From assembly GCA_963667575.2 (NCBI GenBank), contig CAXXHY010000062.1, positions 62,001-126,000 of the forward strand: a stretch of DNA of 64,000 nt, given 5' to 3'. How positions within the stretch are numbered: position 1 is the stretch's first letter; each line of letters starts with the position of its first letter. This document shows positions 25,096 through 33,752 of the stretch, piece by piece. Source of the DNA: G963665495 sp963667575. Lineage in GTDB: Bacteria; Desulfobacterota; Desulfovibrionia; Desulfovibrionales; Desulfovibrionaceae. The position numbers and the translations under genes were made by a program. Below the pieces are notes generated by a model, which was not told the DNA's origin, made no database searches, and saw nothing but the letters and a program-made list of their open reading frames with translations.

Positions 25096-25866
25096 ATGAC
25101 GCACATCAATTATACGAAATCTGACCGGTACACGGACCTGGACGCCATCTACGCGCAGTGCAGCGGTCCCGGCGGGCTCAGGCTCTGCGATTTCATGGCC
25201 CAAAAAATGGCCCTGAACCCCGGAGCGCGCCTGCTGGACGTGGGGTGCAATCGCGGCATCCAGTCCTGTTTTCTGGCCAAGGAATACGGGCAGAACATCT
25301 TCGCCATCGACCCCTGGGACGACCGCATGACCGGGGAGCCCATGGTGGAGCATACGCGCCGCAATGCCGACTCGTGGGGCGTTGCCAACAGCGTTCTGGC
25401 CCAGAAAACCGGCGTACCGCATACCAATCTGGCCGCGCAGTCCTTTGACTTCGCCTACTCCACCACCGCACTGGAAATGGTGCGCGGACTGCATGGTCCG
25501 GAAGGCTATCTGGACTGCCTCCGGGAAATCCATCGCCTGCTCCGTCCCGGCGGGGTGTTCGGCCTGGGCGAACCCATGCACCTGGACGTCCCCCTGCCCG
25601 CGGACCTCGAACCCTACGTATCGTACGGGGATTTTCCCTGGAAAGAGTGCTTCCGGGATCTGCGCAGTACGACGGACGACGTTCGCAAGGCCGGCTTCGT
25701 CATCCTGGAAAGCGGGTACGCTCCGGACGCCTGGGACTGGTGGATGGAATTTGCCCGTCATGATCCCTTCTGCAAGCAGGATCCCGAAGGCGATCCCCGA
25801 ACCCTGGCCGTGGACAACGGACGCTGGACCAGCTTCGGCTACGTGATCGCCCAAAAGACAGCCTGA
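25096..25866 (+). CDS. SAM-dependent methyltransferase
   Basis: The 256-residue protein has a class I methyltransferase fold. Motif I is RLLDVGCNRGIQSCF (about 43-57), followed by the acidic end of strand 2 at FAIDPWD (about 68-74) and a late block LREIHRLLRPGGVFGLGEPM (about 142-161). The LRPGGVF post-motif is typical of UbiE-like enzymes. The start ATG follows AAGGAGTCATCC. A strong terminator (25881-25914) follows directly, so it is a single-gene unit. The substrate is not known. Confidence 0.8.
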   Translation: MTHINYTKSDRYTDLDAIYAQCSGPGGLRLCDFMAQKMALNPGARLLDVGCNRGIQSCFLAKEYGQNIFAIDPWDDRMTGEPMVEHTRRNADSWGVANSVLAQKTGVPHTNLAAQSFDFAYSTTALEMVRGLHGPEGYLDCLREIHRLLRPGGVFGLGEPMHLDVPLPADLEPYVSYGDFPWKECFRDLRSTTDDVRKAGFVILESGYAPDAWDWWMEFARHDPFCKQDPEGDPRTLAVDNGRWTSFGYVIAQKTA

Positions 25867-25880
25867 TAAAAACCAACCAC

Positions 25881-25914
25881 AGGCGGCGGACTGCCAATGT
25901 CCGCCGCCTTTTTG
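25881..25914 (+). terminator. Rho-independent terminator of the methyltransferase gene
   Basis: AGGCGGCGGAC (25881-25891) pairs with GTCCGCCGCCT (25899-25909), with a 7-base loop and then TTTTG. Confidence 0.9.
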
Positions 25915-25977
25915 TTTCCCGTACCCGGCCCATGCTTCCTTTCAAAAATGCGAGCTGTTTTCTCCTCTTTTAGTAGG

Positions 25978-26047
25978 TTGAAAATCAAATTACTTGACAA
26001 TCAAGATAAGTGACCCTAAAACTCATTTCAGGAACCTTGACTATCAA
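25978..26047 (+). promoter_or_regulatory. Promoter with three TTGA-N3-TCAA operator-like repeats
   Basis: Three 11-bp palindromic repeats precede the P-type ATPase gene: TTGAAAATCAA (25978-25988), TTGACAATCAA (25994-26004) and TTGACTATCAA (26037-26047). The second contains a perfect -35 hexamer TTGACA (25994-25999). A TAAAAC sequence 17 bases later (26017-26022) could be the -10. The arrangement fits a repressor covering the promoter from both sides, as metal-responsive regulators do. The regulator is not encoded nearby. Confidence 0.6.
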
Positions 26048-26064
26048 ACTATTTGGAGATCAAC

Positions 26065-27903
26065 ATGATCGGACGCCATAGCGAACTGCATGTCTACAGA
26101 GAATTATTCAGATCCGAGGACTTTTTCAAAGTCCTTGGCGGTACCCTGCTCATTCCACTGGCTTTCCTGTGCATGAACAGCCCGTCCTTTTTCACGCATT
26201 CCCTCACATACGGGGAGTTGCTGTTGCTGGTTTCCATTGCCATCAACGGCCTGCCCATCATCATGGAAGCCGTCCACGGCCTGATGGCCAAGGAAATCAA
26301 CGTGGACGAACTGGTGAGCATCGCCATCATCGCCTGTCTGCTCACCGGCAACTTTCTGGAAGGCGCGGTGGTCAGCGCCATCATGGTTTTCGGCGCACTG
26401 GTGGAAGAAGCCGTCAGCGACAGCGCCAGAAACTCCATCCGGGCCCTGGTGGAGGTGACGCCGGACACCGCGGTGGTGGAAAGGGACGGCCAGGAGCGGA
26501 CCATTGACGTCAAGGACGTCAAACAAGGCGATATTCTGGTCATCCGCGCCGGGGAAACCATTCCCGTGGACGGTACGGTCATCGAAGGCGCCACCTCCGT
26601 GGACGAGGCCTCCATCACCGGCGAATCCATCCCCGTGCACAAGGATCCGGGCGATGAAGCCTTTGCGGGCACGGACTGCGTTGACGGATTCATCAAGATC
26701 CGCGCCAGCCGCGTGGGCGAGGATTCCACCATCGGACGGATCATTCAGATGGTGCAGGCCGCAGAGCTGCAAAAAACCGACAGCGGCAAAATCGTGGACA
26801 AGTACGCGGCCTTGTTCACCCCCACCATTCTGACCATTGCCGCGCTTACCTGGATTATCACCAGGGATGTCAACCGCTCCATCACCGTGCTCATCGTAGG
26901 CTGCCCCTGTTCCTTTCTGCTGGCCAGCCCGGTTTCCACGGTAGCCGCCATCGGACGCGCGGCCAAGGCGGGCATTCTGGTCAAGGGCGGGAAATACCTG
27001 GAAAATGTGGCAACGGCCTCCGGAGTGTTCTTCGACAAGACCGGCACCATCACCCAGGGGCAGCCCGAGGTGGTGGCCGTGCGGACCGACAACGGCTTCT
27101 CGGAAGCCCAGGTGGTGGGCATGGCAGCGGCTATCGAAAAAGGCAGCCTGCATCCGCTGGGTATCGCCACTGTGGCAAAAGCCGAAGCCATGAAACTGGA
27201 CATCGCCAAGGCCGCCGAGATTCACACCGACACCGGACGCGGCATTTCCGGGCGGGTCGGCGAACACAAGGTGGATATCGCCACCAGCAGAAACGTGGAC
27301 GACAACGGGTATTCCAACGTGGACGTCACGGTGGACGGCAAGCTTGCCGGAACCATCAGTTTTCTGGACCTCCCCCGGGAGAGCGCCAACGAAACCCTGG
27401 GCACGCTGCGCCGGGAGGGTATCGAGGATCTGGTCATGATTTCCGGAGACCAGCCCGCATCGGTACGCAAAATCGCCAAGGAAGTGGGCATCTGGCAATA
27501 CCACGCGGCGCAAAAGCCAGACGAAAAGCTCGCCAGGATCACGGGCTACACCAAAGGGAATGTGGTCTATGTGGGAGACGGCATCAATGACGCGCCAGCC
27601 CTGAAGGCGGCCTCCACCGGCATAGCCATGGGGTTGCGCGGCGCGGATGTGGCCCTGGAAACAGCGGATATCGTGTTGATGAACGACAGGCTCGACCAGC
27701 TGCCCTTTCTCGTCCGCCTGGGGCGCCGCATGTCGCGGATCATCAAGATCAACATCCTGCTGAGCTTCGGCATCAATCTCGTTGCCCTGGCAGCCAGCTT
27801 TTTCGGTCTGCTGACCCCGATCATGGGCGCGGTGACGCACAACTTCGGCTCCATCCTGGTGGTGCTGCTGGCCTCGTCCATCCGCTTCACCCGGGACTCC
27901 TGA
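26065..27903 (+). CDS. Heavy-metal P1B-type ATPase (zinc/cadmium/cobalt-like)
   Basis: This 612-residue membrane pump uses ATP to move a soft metal ion out of the cell. It has the P-type order: actuator TGES (about 185-188), metal site CPC within VGCPCSFLLASP (280-282), phosphorylation site DKTGT (324-328), a nucleotide domain with HPLG (near 354), and GDGINDAPAL (near 510). The N-terminal metal-binding HMA domain is absent. CPCSF replaces the more common CPCAL. Helix patterns are closer to ZntA/CadA than to CopA, so zinc, cadmium or cobalt is likely. ATG at 26065 follows TGGAG. The repeated sites upstream suggest metal-responsive control. Confidence 0.88.
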   Translation: MIGRHSELHVYRELFRSEDFFKVLGGTLLIPLAFLCMNSPSFFTHSLTYGELLLLVSIAINGLPIIMEAVHGLMAKEINVDELVSIAIIACLLTGNFLEGAVVSAIMVFGALVEEAVSDSARNSIRALVEVTPDTAVVERDGQERTIDVKDVKQGDILVIRAGETIPVDGTVIEGATSVDEASITGESIPVHKDPGDEAFAGTDCVDGFIKIRASRVGEDSTIGRIIQMVQAAELQKTDSGKIVDKYAALFTPTILTIAALTWIITRDVNRSITVLIVGCPCSFLLASPVSTVAAIGRAAKAGILVKGGKYLENVATASGVFFDKTGTITQGQPEVVAVRTDNGFSEAQVVGMAAAIEKGSLHPLGIATVAKAEAMKLDIAKAAEIHTDTGRGISGRVGEHKVDIATSRNVDDNGYSNVDVTVDGKLAGTISFLDLPRESANETLGTLRREGIEDLVMISGDQPASVRKIAKEVGIWQYHAAQKPDEKLARITGYTKGNVVYVGDGINDAPALKAASTGIAMGLRGADVALETADIVLMNDRLDQLPFLVRLGRRMSRIIKINILLSFGINLVALAASFFGLLTPIMGAVTHNFGSILVVLLASSIRFTRDS

Positions 27904-27948
27904 TCTCCTCCGTAAAATAAGCTAACACACCGCGATTAAATACCAATA

Positions 27949-27988
27949 CGTCCGGCCGGAATCTTCAGATTCCGGCCGGACGCTTTTT
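27949..27988 (+). terminator. Strong terminator after the P-type ATPase
   Basis: CGTCCGGCCGGAATCT and AGATTCCGGCCGGACG form a perfect 16-bp stem with a 2-base gap, followed by CTTTTTG. Confidence 0.92.
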
Positions 27989-28034
27989 GATATCGAACTT
28001 TTTTCAATAAAAGGCGTGACGCTGATGTCGACGG

Positions 28035-28619
28035 CTATTCCCGCACGTCGCGGAGCATGAAGCGATTGGGCACTCCGAAAATTTCTGTTTCGTCAATGAG
28101 CCGGAATCCGAATTTTTCATAAAACCGCACGTTGGTATCCAGATCCGTTTCCAGATAGGCCTCGGCCCGGCAGAGATCCACCTCGCGGCAGAACCGTTCC
28201 ATAAGCAGCGTGCCGATGCCCGCGCCCTGGTAGGCGGGCAATACGCCTATGGGCCCCAGGTGCCAGTGCTGGGTTTGCGGATCGCGCTCGGCCCAGGTCG
28301 CGATCCACTGTTTTTTGCGTTTTTCAAGGGCGCTTTCTTCCTGCTCCGAGTCCGGATTGCAGACCACCCGGCGCCCCACGCAGGACTTCATGCGCATGAC
28401 GCCCACAATCTGCTGCTGTTCCTTTGCCAGAAACACCACTCCCGGCAATGCGCAGAACAGTTCGTAGAACATGCTATCGATTTCCTGACGCTCTGCTTCG
28501 CCCGCTCCCTGAAACATGGCCAGGTGCAGCGGATTGTGCAACATTGCCAGACTGAGAACCCGTGCCGCCTGCCTGATATCGCTTTCTTCCATCAAGGTAA
28601 GCCTGATGCTGCCGCTCAT
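28035..28619 (-). CDS. GNAT family N-acetyltransferase
   Basis: The 194-residue protein has a clear acetyl-CoA motif A, LGPIGVLPAYQGAGIGTLLM (about residues 121-140, with the Q-x-x-G-x-G pattern), and motif B near NVRFYEKFGFRLIDE. It resembles the general GNATs found as single genes in many genomes. ATG at 28619 is chosen because GGGAG lies upstream and the fold starts there. It converges with the ATPase gene. Substrate unknown. Confidence 0.8.
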   Translation of the reverse strand: MSGSIRLTLMEESDIRQAARVLSLAMLHNPLHLAMFQGAGEAERQEIDSMFYELFCALPGVVFLAKEQQQIVGVMRMKSCVGRRVVCNPDSEQEESALEKRKKQWIATWAERDPQTQHWHLGPIGVLPAYQGAGIGTLLMERFCREVDLCRAEAYLETDLDTNVRFYEKFGFRLIDETEIFGVPNRFMLRDVRE

Positions 28620-28864
28620 GCGCGTGTCTCCCTGCCCCCTGTTCCCCCTGCACTGGAGGGCGTGCAAAAACAGTGTCTGATGGTGCCTCAATGACCACCA
28701 ATCCGGACAGGCGTCAACCCGCCCGCGGGTATGGAATCAGGCTTGTAAACTAGACAATGTTTTCCGGCGTGTCATGGGTTTTCACAGGAAAATGCACCGT
28801 TTTCACCTTTTTTCCGCTGTAATCAGCCCAATACACGGGAAAAACCGGCTCAGGACAAAGGGAA

Positions 28865-28902
28865 AGAAAAAAGAAAACCGGGCAACCCGCAGGCTGCCCG
28901 GT
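28865..28902 (-). terminator. Terminator of the YczE/kinase fusion gene
   Basis: ACCGGGCA (28877-28884) and TGCCCGGT (28895-28902) form the stem. On the minus strand TTTCTTTTTTC follows. It lies 44 bases after the stop at 28946. Confidence 0.75.
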
Positions 28903-28945
28903 CAAGTGACAAATGGTTGCCGACCAGATGTTTTCTGGCCTGCTG

Positions 28946-30352
28946 CTATCTGGCGCGCTGTTCTTTGGAACTGGAAGCTCCCAGCGGCAATTTCCAGCGT
29001 TTTTGCCCTGTTTTGCGCTCAGGGGCGACGGATCGTACGGCCCCCTGCTGCAAAAAGTGCTCGGGCAGCAGATTGATGATCTTCCGGGCAATCTCTTCGG
29101 TGGAATAGAGCGAACTGTCCAGGCAGACATGGTAATTGCTCGCATCTTTCCAGTCCTTGCCCGTATAATGCAGACAGTAATTGGCGCGTTCGCGGTCGGA
29201 TTTTTCCAGATCCCGGCTGGAGAACCCCTCACCCGCCTTGTAGTCATTGATGATTTTGTTTTTCCGATACGCTTCGTTGGCGTAGATGAAGACGTTGAAG
29301 CTGTTGGGGTTGTCCTTCAGAATGTAATTGGCGCAGCGCCCCACAATGACACAGGAACGCTGGCTGCATGCTTCACGGATGATTTTGCTTTGCACCAGAA
29401 ACAGAACATCAGTGGGGGGCAGCTTGTCGTCCACATAGGCGTAATTCTGGGCGTACAGCTCGTACAGAAGCGTATGCGCGATCTTCTGTTCGTGTTCCTG
29501 GATGTATTCCTGCGTATACCCGCTTTTTTCCGCAGTAAGATTGATCAGTTCCTTGTCGTAAAAGGCGATCCCCAGCTTTTGGGCGATGCGCTGGCCAATT
29601 TCATGGCCGCCGCTGCCGTATTCGCGCGCGATGGTAATGACGAAAGGAGGGACGCCTGCAACAGTGTCCGCGTTTTGTGAAGCAACCACGGCCTCCGCTG
29701 GTGTTTCATCCTTGTGCGCCCAGCGCTGAAAACGCTTCAGGCCTTTGCTGTAGACTCGAATCAGATACCCTACGAGCAAAGCGGCCACAACCGTGCCCTC
29801 GCGGATGCCTACCAGCGTATGCATGAGTACGAAGGAGCTGGCGATGCCGAAGATCACCATGCTGCTGTCGAAACCGATTTTCGTCTTGCCGAAATCCTGC
29901 TTCAAGGCCTCGGCCATGACCACCATCAGTCCGTCGCCGGGAATATAGGTAATGTGAGCCTTGATGATTATGAACAACCCCGCCGCGATAAGCACGCAGC
30001 TCAGAAGCATCAGGGCGAACTGCTCGATATAGGAGGCGGGGTGCAGCCAGGAAAGCATGACACCCGTAAAATCAATGCAGTACCCGAGAATGACCACAGC
30101 CACCAGTTGCATCAACTGCACCGGGGAATACCTTCTGCGCAATATGGCTATCTGCACGAGAACGAAAAGAGCGTTCATGAAAATCGTCAGATTTCCCAGA
30201 GTGAACGGCGTATTGAGGCTGTAAATATACGGTACGCAGGAAATGGGAGTTACGCCGAGGTCCGCCTTTACCGACACTGAAATACCAAGGGCCATGGCAA
30301 AAAGTCCGACAATCAGCATGCCGGCCCTTACTGCTTTACTATCTGCTTTCAT
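28946..30352 (-). CDS. Fusion of YczE/YitT-like membrane domain and cytidylate-kinase-like domain
   Basis: This 468-residue protein joins two parts. Residues 1 to about 215 have about six membrane helices and the pattern GISVSVKADLGVTPISCVPY, typical of the YczE/YyaS/YitT group (DUF6198). Residues about 235 to 430 form a cytidylate-kinase-like P-loop domain (PF13189) with ITIAREYGSGGHEIG as P-loop, then AFYDKELI, and CVIVGRCANYIL as the switch region. The two halves suggest a membrane protein whose state depends on a nucleotide. Neither substrate is known. A MarR gene lies upstream on the same strand and a terminator follows at 28865-28902. Fusions of this kind exist in anaerobes but have no assigned role. 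Confidence 0.8.
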   Translation of the reverse strand: MKADSKAVRAGMLIVGLFAMALGISVSVKADLGVTPISCVPYIYSLNTPFTLGNLTIFMNALFVLVQIAILRRRYSPVQLMQLVAVVILGYCIDFTGVMLSWLHPASYIEQFALMLLSCVLIAAGLFIIIKAHITYIPGDGLMVVMAEALKQDFGKTKIGFDSSMVIFGIASSFVLMHTLVGIREGTVVAALLVGYLIRVYSKGLKRFQRWAHKDETPAEAVVASQNADTVAGVPPFVITIAREYGSGGHEIGQRIAQKLGIAFYDKELINLTAEKSGYTQEYIQEHEQKIAHTLLYELYAQNYAYVDDKLPPTDVLFLVQSKIIREACSQRSCVIVGRCANYILKDNPNSFNVFIYANEAYRKNKIINDYKAGEGFSSRDLEKSDRERANYCLHYTGKDWKDASNYHVCLDSSLYSTEEIARKIINLLPEHFLQQGAVRSVAPERKTGQKRWKLPLGASSSKEQRAR

Positions 30353-30584
30353 TGTACGAATCCAACCCGATTAATGTTAATTCTTACGTATATACATAGT
30401 GATCAGTGCGAAAAAAGTGTGCTTCTCCTGCACTGAGCTATTGAATGATGACGTCGGCACCAGAAAAATCCGACGGTATCACCTGTTGCATTGTTTGGCT
30501 GTTTGGGCTGGGCAGCCAACCTGCGCTGCAGCAACTTGTTTGAATCGAAACGGAAAAAGGACAGCCTTGCGTTCCGGTTGCGTA

Positions 30585-31040
30585 TCAACCCGCGACAGCT
30601 TCCCGCATGTTGGCGATCATGCGGTCGAGCATATCCAGAAACTGCAGCTGTTCCTTTTCGTCAAAGCCGGAGAACAGCGAATCCTTGTGCTGATGCAGCA
30701 CATCCATGAGGCTGTCCTGCAATTCGTGCGCTTTGGGCGTTGCATACACATGCTTGCGACGCCTGTCCTTCGGGTCCTCTTTGCGCACCACCAGTCCATC
30801 CGTCTCCATATGCTGAAGCACTCGGGCGGTTGCAGCCCGGTCAATGGACAGGTTCTGGGTTATGTCCTCCTGAATGATCCCCTCATGGGTGAGAACCTCC
30901 ATCATGAAGGGCAGCATCCCGCGGGAAATACCGAACTCGGAAACAGGGCCGGAAAGGGCGTTGGGGTTCAGGCGATGGAGCACGGAGACCTTGCGGATAG
31001 GTGAGGCTTGTTCGAATGATTCAATTTCAGTCTGTTGCAT
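30585..31040 (-). CDS. MarR family transcriptional regulator
   Basis: The 151-residue protein is a winged-helix dimer of the MarR type. The DNA-binding part reads EVLTHEGIIQEDITQNLSIDRAATARVLQHMETDGLVVRKEDPKDRRRKHVYATPKA in short blocks, where RAATARVLQHMETDGLV is the recognition region and DPKDRRRKHV the wing. ATG at 31040 is preferred to an ATG at 31061, because the latter lies inside a palindrome (31055-31066) that is the likely operator. The fusion gene at 28946-30352 lies downstream with a 232-base gap, so control of it is plausible. The ligand is unknown. Confidence 0.85.
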   Translation of the reverse strand: MQQTEIESFEQASPIRKVSVLHRLNPNALSGPVSEFGISRGMLPFMMEVLTHEGIIQEDITQNLSIDRAATARVLQHMETDGLVVRKEDPKDRRRKHVYATPKAHELQDSLMDVLHQHKDSLFSGFDEKEQLQFLDMLDRMIANMREAVAG

Positions 31041-31381
31041 ACGTCTTCTTATTGTTGACATGTCAATTATTTCTACAGAGATAGGAGCGTCGCTTTGCTT
31101 TGTCAATCCCGTGATAAAATGCAGAAAATTGAAAAAAGCAAAGCAAAAAGCACCTCAAAATGAACATGTTAAGGCCGGATCGGGCCCAAAAATTCCGTTG
31201 TACGCGACAGATTCATGGACAATTTTTCCAGGGAAAAGAAAAAAGCGTCTCCTGCACCGCGCTTCAATCGGAGTTTTATTCAGGAGGGCATGAAAAACGG
31301 CGGACAGCGAACAGACAGCACGCGGAAGAACCAGGCTTCTGCCCGATCCCTCCGCATGCTTCCGGAGGACCAGTATCAAAT
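31041..31381. other. Upstream region of marR with no further gene
   Basis: 341 bases between the MarR start and the sulfotransferase stop. Apart from the palindrome at 31055-31066 nothing is supportable. Short open frames here overlap and lack ribosome sites. Confidence 0.4.
31055..31066. promoter_or_regulatory. Likely MarR operator
   Basis: TTGACATGTCAA is a perfect 12-bp palindrome 15 bases upstream of the MarR start. MarR proteins commonly bind such sites and repress their own genes. Confidence 0.55.
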
Positions 31382-32170
31382 TCAGGCGTGCGAAATCCGG
31401 TTCAGGTAATGGTCCAGGGGCTTTTGCAGAATCGCCTTGAGCCCGTTGAAGCGCGAGGCGTACAATTCCCTGGCATAGGTGTATAATTTCAAATCGTAGT
31501 GATTGTATTTCTTCAGGGCTATCCTGTCGGCCTCTGTAAGTTCCCGAACCGGACGTTTGGCTCTGGTGGTATTCTGCCGCTCGTAATGCAGAAGCTCCAG
31601 AGCGTCCAGAAAATACAACAGCAGAAAAAGCGATTCATTAAAACGTTCCTGGAGCCCCACAAAACTGATATTGTCCCTGAGGTTCTCCTTGGCCATCTCC
31701 AGCACGTCATCCTGGCACTGGCCATAGGGAACATCATTGACCACCCCGGACAATCTCCGGCACATGCCGTTGTCTATTTCATGCCACAGCCCCAGGTCGC
31801 AAAAATCCGCCAGAGACAGATTCTTTTTCACCACAATGGCGTGCATATGATGCTCGGGATTCTCTTTGATGTAATAGTACAACGAATTGATGCGGGAAAC
31901 CGGATTTCTCAGAAAGGTGAAGGAAAAATGCTTTCCGGGATAGCTTTCGATGAGCGGGAACTCCACATGCCCGGCGATGAACTTGTAGCTGCGTTTGTCC
32001 GAGTCCTCAAGACCCGTAAAATACACGTTGCTTTGGAAATGATTGAGACCCAGTGCGTTGTCGCCGCAAATGAACTTCTCGTCACTGGAAAAGTTCCTTT
32101 CGAACAATGTGGTCAGCGTGGTCCCTGCCGCTTTGGGAATATGCAGATGGATGATGGGTAGCTGTATCAT
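31382..32170 (-). CDS. Sulfotransferase family 2-like protein
   Basis: This 262-residue protein should transfer sulfate from PAPS to a carbohydrate. The 5'-phosphosulfate loop is HLHIPKAAGTTLTTLFERNF (about residues 8-27), with PKAAGTT matching the PKxGTT/PKAAGTS motif. The 3'-phosphate site is FTFLRNPVSRINSLYYY (about 83-99), with the conserved Arg and Ser. No membrane segment is seen, so the target is probably a nucleotide sugar or lipid-linked glycan in the cytosol. No surface-polysaccharide genes are adjacent, so the acceptor is unknown. Confidence 0.8.
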   Translation of the reverse strand: MIQLPIIHLHIPKAAGTTLTTLFERNFSSDEKFICGDNALGLNHFQSNVYFTGLEDSDKRSYKFIAGHVEFPLIESYPGKHFSFTFLRNPVSRINSLYYYIKENPEHHMHAIVVKKNLSLADFCDLGLWHEIDNGMCRRLSGVVNDVPYGQCQDDVLEMAKENLRDNISFVGLQERFNESLFLLLYFLDALELLHYERQNTTRAKRPVRELTEADRIALKKYNHYDLKLYTYARELYASRFNGLKAILQKPLDHYLNRISHA

Positions 32171-32444
32171 GGCGTTCGTCTTTGTTTTTTGACGATTTCA
32201 AAGTCTTCGGCCCGACCTCGGCGGGTCCGATCCCGGTACATGCCTCCCCCCTGCCTTGCTTATCGCTTCATTCTCCCAGGGCTTTAATTTTTGAACAGAC
32301 AAAAATCCGCCCTGTCTCTGGTAAAAATCCCTGAGCTGGGCTATGCCTTTGTCTGGAGTCTCACGTACGCAGCATCGGAGTCCGGACGGCTTCTGGGCCA
32401 GCCGGGCAATCCCCAAAAAATTGCAACACCAAGAGGAATGGCAA

Positions 32445-32969
32445 ATGGACTACAACGCAATCTTGACCCCGTATGCGGATGACAGGAAAATCAACGTTGT
32501 CATTGAAATTCCCATGGGATCCTCCCACAAAGTCGAATTTGACCGCAAAAGAAAGCTCATGATTTTGGACAGGGTCGAACCCGCGATTTTTGCAAAACCG
32601 GTCAACTACGGATTCATCCCCGCAACACTGGATGACGACGGGGACGAGCTGGACGTGCTGTTCGTCACCGACGAGCCCATGCCCACAGGCGTGGTGGCCG
32701 AGGCCACAGTTCTTGGAGTGCTGGAATTCGAGGACGACAACGAAATGGACCACAAGGTCATCTGCGTGCCCTCGGACGACCGCAATACGGGCAACCGCAT
32801 CAAATCGCTGGCCGACCTGGGCGAACAGTGGAAAAAGCAGATCGAGCACCACTTTTCCCATTACAAGGATCTCAAAAAGCCCGGAACCACCAAGGTGCTC
32901 GGGTTCGGCGATGTGGACAAGGCCCATGCCGTCATCGCGGAATGCATCGAACGCTGGGAAAAACAATAG
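32445..32969 (+). CDS. ppa: Family I inorganic pyrophosphatase
   Basis: This 174-residue cytosolic enzyme splits pyrophosphate into two phosphates, which pulls sulfate activation forward in sulfate reducers. The metal site signature DDDGDELDVLFVTDEPMP is near residue 65, with Asp residues at the fixed D-x-D-x-x-D spacing. YGFIPATL precedes it, and VIEIPMGSSHKVEFD (about 18-32) and the KVICVPSDD block (near 105) are typical. ATG at 32445 follows AAGAGGAAT. The length is that of bacterial type I enzymes. A GC-rich hairpin follows. Confidence 0.93.
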   Translation: MDYNAILTPYADDRKINVVIEIPMGSSHKVEFDRKRKLMILDRVEPAIFAKPVNYGFIPATLDDDGDELDVLFVTDEPMPTGVVAEATVLGVLEFEDDNEMDHKVICVPSDDRNTGNRIKSLADLGEQWKKQIEHHFSHYKDLKKPGTTKVLGFGDVDKAHAVIAECIERWEKQ

Positions 32970-32996
32970 CCCTAAGCCCCCACGGACACTTTGCCT

Positions 32997-33027
32997 GCAG
33001 GGCGGTTCCGCCATGGAACCGCCCTGC
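32997..33027 (+). terminator. Stem-loop after ppa
   Basis: GCAGGGCGGTTC (32997-33008) and GAACCGCCCTGC (33016-33027) form a perfect 12-bp stem with a 7-base loop. No T-tract follows, so it may end transcription with Rho help or protect the mRNA end. Confidence 0.5.
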
Positions 33028-33086
33028 CAATCACGCATGAATACAATCGCGCTGATGAACGGCGGAAGCGACTACATCAACGAAAA

Positions 33087-33509
33087 CTACTCTTTCACGC
33101 GTACGAACTCCACATAACCGGCGCAGGATTGTTCGCCGCCTGGATGCAGTACGTACATGGATATCAGGTCCGGGCTTTCCACATGCAGAAAACGGATGCA
33201 GCCGTTTTCCCCGGCGATGTAGGCATTGATGTTATCGCGGTCGAAAACCCCGGAAAAGCCTGTAAAGCCCGGATGCTTCATGCCGTGCACCATCCAGGTC
33301 ACGTTGCCCAGAAGAATTCTTTCCTTCTGCTCTGTAATCTCCATGTCCCCGGTAATGCCTTCCTTGAGATAGCCCATGCCTTTGACATGAAATTCGGAAA
33401 CCTTGACTGTCCATTTCCCCCGCAGATCGGGAACCCCTTGCCCGGCCGCCACGGCCATTCCGAAAAAACACAAAAACAACGCCACCGTCAGAACAAGCAC
33501 TCGTTTCAT
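33087..33509 (-). CDS. Small exported protein of unknown function
   Basis: The protein (140 aa) has a signal peptide (1-22, ending GMAVAAG). The mature part begins VPDLRGKWTVKVSEFHVKG and is strand-rich, with GNVTWMVHG and FSGVFDRDNINAYIAGENG blocks that look like a small beta-barrel or lipocalin-like fold. Similar short periplasmic proteins with a DLxGxW opening bind ligands in other species, but no function can be assigned. ATG at 33509 is chosen over an upstream in-frame ATG because the signal peptide starts there. Confidence 0.6.
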   Translation of the reverse strand: MKRVLVLTVALFLCFFGMAVAAGQGVPDLRGKWTVKVSEFHVKGMGYLKEGITGDMEITEQKERILLGNVTWMVHGMKHPGFTGFSGVFDRDNINAYIAGENGCIRFLHVESPDLISMYVLHPGGEQSCAGYVEFVRVKE

Positions 33510-33752
33510 GGTGAGCCTCTTGGTTGCTATAAGGTTGCTGGCCGGCATGCGCATGTCGCCGACAACGCTCCTGCAGCACTCCACAAGCCGCAAGATACCA
33601 AAAGCAACTGAATACTCTAAAAACAGACTTTGTAATGTCGGAAAATTATGCCACGAAGTGCAGCAAAATATGGGGACGTGCCGGGCAGAACCGCGGCTGA
33701 GACACGGTACGCGGTTCGGAGAAACTGATTGTGACTAGCGGAGCGGTGCGTA

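Noticed and set aside
31155..31379. Small frames on both strands between marR and the sulfotransferase gene
   Set aside because: No ribosome sites and no family pattern. The frames overlap each other on opposite strands.
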